This document shows positions 60,052 through 64,000 of a stretch of DNA of 64,000 nt, piece after piece. Below the pieces are notes generated by a model. That model worked only from the letters and a program-made list of their open reading frames with translations, ran no database searches and had not been told where the DNA came from. Numbering within the stretch: the first letter of the stretch is position 1; every line of letters starts with the position of its first letter. Origin of the DNA: an uncultured Spirochaetaceae bacterium. Its GTDB lineage: Bacteria; Spirochaetota; Spirochaetia; Treponematales; Treponemataceae. The position numbers were made by a program, and so were the translations under genes. The DNA lies in contig CACZYY010000001.1 in the NCBI GenBank assembly GCA_902785455.1, forward strand, positions 1-64,000. The letters are read 5' to 3'.

Positions 60052-62139
60052 ATGATTTTCAAAAGCTTAAAAGCTAAACTCATGCTTTTACTTATTTCAA
60101 TCGTTGCTTTGTCAAATATCATTTTGGGAAGCATCGCTTATACAATGTCAAAATCGTCTCTTGAAAATTCGGTCGAAAAGACTCTCACAACAATTTCTGA
60201 AAAAGTAGCATCAGAAGTAGTACAGGCAAATGACCGTGAATTTCACCTTCTTGAAGTGCTTGCTAACATGCCGGCTATCAAAGAACCAAACACATCAATT
60301 CAAGAAAAAAACTTTATTCTCTCAGAAGCAGCCAGAACGGACTCAAATTATGAGAACATCGCATTTTATGATGAAAGCGGTACCACCATCATGACTGACG
60401 GAAAAACAATCAACCTTGCTGACCGCCAGTATTTCAAGCAGGCTCTTTTGGGAAACCGCTACGTTTCAGATCCTACAATAAGCCCGGTGACAAACCAGCT
60501 TCTTATGTTCTATTCTGTTCCAGTTTATAATCAGTATCGCACACACATCATCGGTGTTATCTGCGCTGTGTTCCACGGTGATACACTTTCCGCAATGTGC
60601 CGGAGAATCTATATCGGCAAGGACAGCCATCCGTTCATCATCAACATGAAAACAGGAAAAACTGTCGCGGACTCAAACATCGATTACGTAATTAAAGGCC
60701 AGATTCTCAAAAATGACACGACAGGTGGAATGCAGGAAGCAATCATTGACGCAATGAGCGGCAACACGACTTACAAAACATTCTTTGAGCCTTGGCGTAA
60801 AAGGACAATGGTCGCTTCGTACCAGCCTGTCGGCAAGAACTGCGACTGGGCCGTATTCTGTATGGCTCCTTACAGCGAATATTTCGGCGTAATCAACAAA
60901 ATGTTCGTTTCTATGACGGCAGTTCTTTCTGGAATTCTTATTATTGCAGTAATTCTCTGCGCGCTCATTATTTCCGTAAGCATAAAGCCTCTCAAACTCG
61001 TTGAGGCATCTATCACGGAGATTGCAAGCGGCCACGCTGATTTGACAAAACGAATCGCCGTAACTTCAAATGATGAAATCGGTAACGTGGTCAAAGGATT
61101 CAACCTCTTTACCGAAAAATTGCAGTCAATCATCTCAAAGGTCAAGTCGTCAAAAGAAAACCTCGGAACTGTCGGCTCGGACATGAGTGCAAGCGTTGAT
61201 GATACTGCAAGCTCAATCACGGAAATCATCGCTAACATCGAAAGCGTTCATAACCAGATTTCAAACCAGAATTCAAGCGTTCAGCAGACAGCAGGTGCAG
61301 TCAATGAGATTGCATCAAACATCGAGTCCCTGGAGCGCATGATTGAAACTCAGTCTGCTGGCGTCTCACAGGCAAGTGCGGCAGTCGAACAAATGATCGG
61401 CAACATCAGCTCCGTAAATATGTCTGTTGACAAAATGGCAGCTTCATTCTCTGAACTTGAAGAACAGGCAAAAAATGGTTCCGACAAGCAGCGTGACGTA
61501 AATGAAAAAATCGAGGACATCGAGCGACAGTCAACAATGCTCCAGGAAGCAAACGTTGCAATCGCATCAATCGCAAGCCAGACTAATCTTCTTGCAATGA
61601 ACGCAGCAATCGAGGCCGCTCATGCAGGTGAGGCTGGAAAGGGATTTGCCGTAGTCGCTGATGAAATCCGAAAACTCTCTGAAACCTCAACAGTTCAGTC
61701 AAAAACAATCGGAGATCAGCTCAACGGAATCAAAGATTCAATCAATTCAGTTGTCTCTGCTTCCGAAGAATCAAGTCTTGCATTCCAAAATGTATCGGAA
61801 AAAATCAACGAGACAAACCAGCTCGTGCGTCAGATTAAGGCGGCAATGGCAGAGCAGACAGAAGGCTCGGCTCAGATTAACGATGCTCTCCATGCTATGA
61901 ACGACAGCACTTCCGAAGTCCGCACAGCATCTCACGAAATGTCAGTCGGAAATCAAGCAATTCTTGATGAAGTACGAAATCTTCAGGACGCGACATCTAC
62001 AATGCTGCAGAGCATGGATGAAATGTCAATCGGAGCAAAGAAAATAAACGAGACTGGAGCCGCATTGAACGGAATTTCTTCAAAAATGAACGATTCTATC
62101 ACAGAAATTGGCTCACAGATTGACCAGTTTAAGGTTTAA
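60052..62139 (+). CDS. methyl-accepting chemotaxis protein (dCache type)
   Basis: 695 residues with AGAGGTG ribosome site before ATG 60052. TM1 ~11-31, double-Cache periplasmic sensor to ~285, TM2 ~287-310, HAMP, then the signalling coiled coil with tip NLLAMNAAIEAAHAGEAGKG. Its cytoplasmic half is nearly the same as that of the receptor at 16440-18533 (shared ALHAMNDSTSEVRTAS and KKINETGAAL), so the two are paralogues. The sensor contains SDPTISPVTNQLLMFYSVPV and NMKTGKTVADSNIDYVI, as in dCache receptors for small organic ligands. Ligand unknown. Confidence 0.93.
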   Translation: MIFKSLKAKLMLLLISIVALSNIILGSIAYTMSKSSLENSVEKTLTTISEKVASEVVQANDREFHLLEVLANMPAIKEPNTSIQEKNFILSEAARTDSNYENIAFYDESGTTIMTDGKTINLADRQYFKQALLGNRYVSDPTISPVTNQLLMFYSVPVYNQYRTHIIGVICAVFHGDTLSAMCRRIYIGKDSHPFIINMKTGKTVADSNIDYVIKGQILKNDTTGGMQEAIIDAMSGNTTYKTFFEPWRKRTMVASYQPVGKNCDWAVFCMAPYSEYFGVINKMFVSMTAVLSGILIIAVILCALIISVSIKPLKLVEASITEIASGHADLTKRIAVTSNDEIGNVVKGFNLFTEKLQSIISKVKSSKENLGTVGSDMSASVDDTASSITEIIANIESVHNQISNQNSSVQQTAGAVNEIASNIESLERMIETQSAGVSQASAAVEQMIGNISSVNMSVDKMAASFSELEEQAKNGSDKQRDVNEKIEDIERQSTMLQEANVAIASIASQTNLLAMNAAIEAAHAGEAGKGFAVVADEIRKLSETSTVQSKTIGDQLNGIKDSINSVVSASEESSLAFQNVSEKINETNQLVRQIKAAMAEQTEGSAQINDALHAMNDSTSEVRTASHEMSVGNQAILDEVRNLQDATSTMLQSMDEMSIGAKKINETGAALNGISSKMNDSITEIGSQIDQFKV

Positions 62140-62156
62140 GAATAAACTTTCGTTCT

Positions 62157-63212
62157 ATGAAACTTTCTGACTTTTACTTTGATTTACCAGAAGAACTCAT
62201 CGCGCAAAAACCGAGCGGAATTCGCGGGCAAGACAGGCTCATGCTTCTCAACCGCGAAACAGGCGAAGTCCAGCACTTAAAGATGGACGATCTGCCAGGA
62301 TTAATCTCACCGGACACGCTCATGGTTTTTAACAATTCAAAAGTTCGCCGAAGCCGATGCTACGGAATCAAACTTTCCGAAGTTGAAGGACAAGGTGGCC
62401 GCGAGCAGGAGTTTATGTTCCTAAACCAGATGACACCAGAAGGCAACTTGTGGCACACGATGGTCAAAGGGGCCAAAAAAGTAAAAGCCGGGAACAAATA
62501 CCGCTTCACGGACGGCTCAGTCGGCACGATAATCGAGCACGAGAACGACAATGGAAGCGAATTCCGAACAATTCAGTTTGATTCTCGTCTTGATGACGAC
62601 TGGTTTGGCAGAAATGGTCACATTCCGCTTCCGCCATACATCCGCCGTGAAGACGACGACACCGACAGCGAGCGATACCAGACAGTCTATGCCAAAGAAA
62701 CTGGCAGTTCAGCCTGCCCCACTGCGGGTCTTCATTTCACCGAAGATATGTTCCGCCGTCTTGATGAAAAAGGAATCGAACGGGTTTTCGTAACATTGCA
62801 TGTTGGATTGGGCACTTTCCTGCCTGTTCGCACCGAAAACATCGAAGAGCATAAAATGCACGAGGAAGTATACACAATTCCTTTTGATGTTGCCGAAAAA
62901 ATCAATCAGGCCAAACGCGATGGCCGTCCAATTCTTGCCGTAGGAACAACGAGCGTGCGTACATTGGAAAGTGCGAGCGATGAAAACGGATTCGTAAAAG
63001 GCGGTTCGAGCGCGACACATATCTTCATGTATCCGGGGTACAAGTTCAAGTGCGTAAACCAGATGTTCACGAACTTCCACACACCGGAAAGCACGCTGAT
63101 TATGCTGGTAAGCGCATTCGCAGGCCGCGAGCACATTCTGAACGCCTACCAGAAGGCCGTAGAAGAAAAATATCATTTCTTTTCATACGGCGACTGCATG
63201 CTGATCAAATAA
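62157..63212 (+). CDS. queA: S-adenosylmethionine:tRNA ribosyltransferase-isomerase
   Basis: 351 residues, second-last step of queuosine synthesis on tRNA. N-terminal MKLSDFYFDLPEELIAQKPSG and later RYQTVYAKETGSSACPTAGLHFTEDM, THVGLGTFLPV-like TLHVGLGTFLPV and TNFHTPESTLIMLVSAFAG are diagnostic. The gene starts 17 nt after the chemoreceptor stop with weak signal AATAAACTTTCGTTCT, so it may depend on read-through from the receptor. No tgt or queG neighbour in view. Confidence 0.96.
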   Translation: MKLSDFYFDLPEELIAQKPSGIRGQDRLMLLNRETGEVQHLKMDDLPGLISPDTLMVFNNSKVRRSRCYGIKLSEVEGQGGREQEFMFLNQMTPEGNLWHTMVKGAKKVKAGNKYRFTDGSVGTIIEHENDNGSEFRTIQFDSRLDDDWFGRNGHIPLPPYIRREDDDTDSERYQTVYAKETGSSACPTAGLHFTEDMFRRLDEKGIERVFVTLHVGLGTFLPVRTENIEEHKMHEEVYTIPFDVAEKINQAKRDGRPILAVGTTSVRTLESASDENGFVKGGSSATHIFMYPGYKFKCVNQMFTNFHTPESTLIMLVSAFAGREHILNAYQKAVEEKYHFFSYGDCMLIK

Positions 63213-63216
63213 AATT

Positions 63217-63310
63217 TCCACACGGAATAAAAATTTAAAGAAATTGCGTAGCAATTTCGAATCTGTGTGGCAATTTCAAATCTGCGTAGCAACTTTAAAT
63301 CCGTGTGGCA
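63217..63310. repeat. family-B element, rearranged
   Basis: CCACACGGAATAAAAATTT at the left; GAAATTGCGTAGCAATTTC (perfect hairpin, GTA loop) in the centre, then GAATCTGTGTGGCA and a second, diverged end AAATCCGTGTGGCA. It appears to hold one and a half copies. Fills the gap between queA and the convergent xdh-type gene. Confidence 0.75.
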
Positions 63311-63313
63311 ATC

Positions 63314-64000
63314 CTAAGTAAGCTGCTCCAGCGAATATTTCACCAAATTCCAGAACTGACTCTTTAAAATCGGATTCAAGTTATTGTCTTTGGTTGCTTC
63401 GTTAAAGAAATCTTCGGCTTCGAGCATGAAATTTGAAATTGCCGTGGCAGAAAGAGGCAGATGCGCTCCAATCAGCTTGTTTTCCAAATCAATGTCACGG
63501 AATTTAAAGCTTCCCGTCATCGCAATTCTCAAATCAGAAATCTGATTTTTCTGGGAATTTGCAAGGAACGCGAATCCCGCCGAAAGTTCATTTATTGTAT
63601 CTGATGGCCCAAGCCGCCTGAACACAGAAATTTCCCACTCTTCGAGAGGCAGCCGCACTTTTGACAAAATCATACCGTGAGGAATTGAATCAAATCTCAT
63701 GATTGGCTGAAGGTGTGAATCATCTTCTTCCATAAGCTCAAGGTGTGCATCCAAAGCAAGCAGCGGCGCATACAAAGTGTTGAAAAAATCTTTCGTGCAG
63801 ATATTCCCGCCAACAGTCGCAATATTCCGTACATTTCTGTTCGCTATTGTAGTTATTGCTTCATAAAAAATCTTCGGAAGATTGGCCTCCCCCAAATCTT
63901 CGATTTCTGAAAGTGTAAGAGCAGCTCCCAAATCAATATAACGCTCGTGCTTGTCAATCACTTTTAAATCAGAAATATCTCGAATGGAAAGAGCCTTTTC
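63314..64000 (-). CDS. FAD-binding subunit of a xanthine dehydrogenase-type enzyme (partial)
   Basis: The frame is open from 64000 to the stop at 63314, so the N-terminus lies outside the window (228 residues visible). It matches the CoxM/XdhB FAD-binding subunit: YIDLGAALTLSEIEDLGEANLP, then ITTIANRNVRNIATVGGNICTKDF, which is the conserved FAD-contact loop, and a C-terminal CO-dehydrogenase flavoprotein domain. Part of a molybdenum hydroxylase for purines or related compounds; the other subunits should lie upstream beyond 64000. The Gly-Gly-Asn motif is intact. Confidence 0.88.
   Translation of the reverse strand, partial: EKALSIRDISDLKVIDKHERYIDLGAALTLSEIEDLGEANLPKIFYEAITTIANRNVRNIATVGGNICTKDFFNTLYAPLLALDAHLELMEEDDSHLQPIMRFDSIPHGMILSKVRLPLEEWEISVFRRLGPSDTINELSAGFAFLANSQKNQISDLRIAMTGSFKFRDIDLENKLIGAHLPLSATAISNFMLEAEDFFNEATKDNNLNPILKSQFWNLVKYSLEQLT

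Overview
The window looks like part of the chromosome of a Treponema-type spirochaete. The pointers are a UPF0164/FadL-like treponemal outer-membrane protein, spirochaetal lipoproteins, a compact division cluster (mraZ-rsmH-ftsL-murF-ftsW-ftsQ-ftsA-ftsZ) followed by xerD, a TPR lipoprotein, dprA, topA and xerC, a very large SpoIIE-type phosphatase, two long chemoreceptors, and three c-di-GMP enzymes. Genus level is an inference from gene families, not from a marker search. No rRNA, tRNA or CRISPR array was seen.

Layout. 1-3168: tightly packed small phage genes (GemA-like protein, HNH endonuclease, ASCH protein, HTH protein) that abut a 5'-truncated S41 peptidase gene (3149-4315); this looks like a Mu-type element edge or remnant. 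4342-13484: orphan ATP-grasp enzyme, FIST-GGDEF cyclase, ilvD, a PD-(D/E)xK-like orphan, and a sensor diguanylate cyclase. 13481-24545 (minus strand): AlkD-like repair protein, hslUV, a chemoreceptor, xerC, topA, dprA, a TPR lipoprotein, xerD. 24558-32749 (minus): ftsZ back to mraZ, with a clear MraZ promoter/operator. 32887-45983: an unknown gene, then a minus-strand group with a giant SpoIIE-type phosphatase and a 1066-residue helical exported protein, divergent from the FadL-like porin, then GH57 and DUF4912. 46116-52211: EAL phosphodiesterase, the GGGtGRT/NifU-like pair, and a LytTR membrane regulator with a MATE transporter. 52329-64000: unknown membrane proteins and a lipoprotein, HTH-EIIA fusion, cdd, beta-propeller and degenerate LytM proteins, ruvA-ruvB, a chemoreceptor, queA, and a partial xanthine-dehydrogenase FAD subunit.

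Two themes cut across the genes. First, at least six families of short palindromic or inverted repeats fill most intergenic gaps and often run into genes: one 33-bp copy lies in frame inside the ATP-grasp gene, and others supply the first or last codons of neighbouring genes. Second, several genes have a promoter -10 box 5-8 nt before the ATG and no Shine-Dalgarno sequence, which suggests leaderless mRNAs. The least understood conserved unit is the GGGtGRT/NifU-like pair (48041-49791), which here has its own promoter and a potentially switchable leader.
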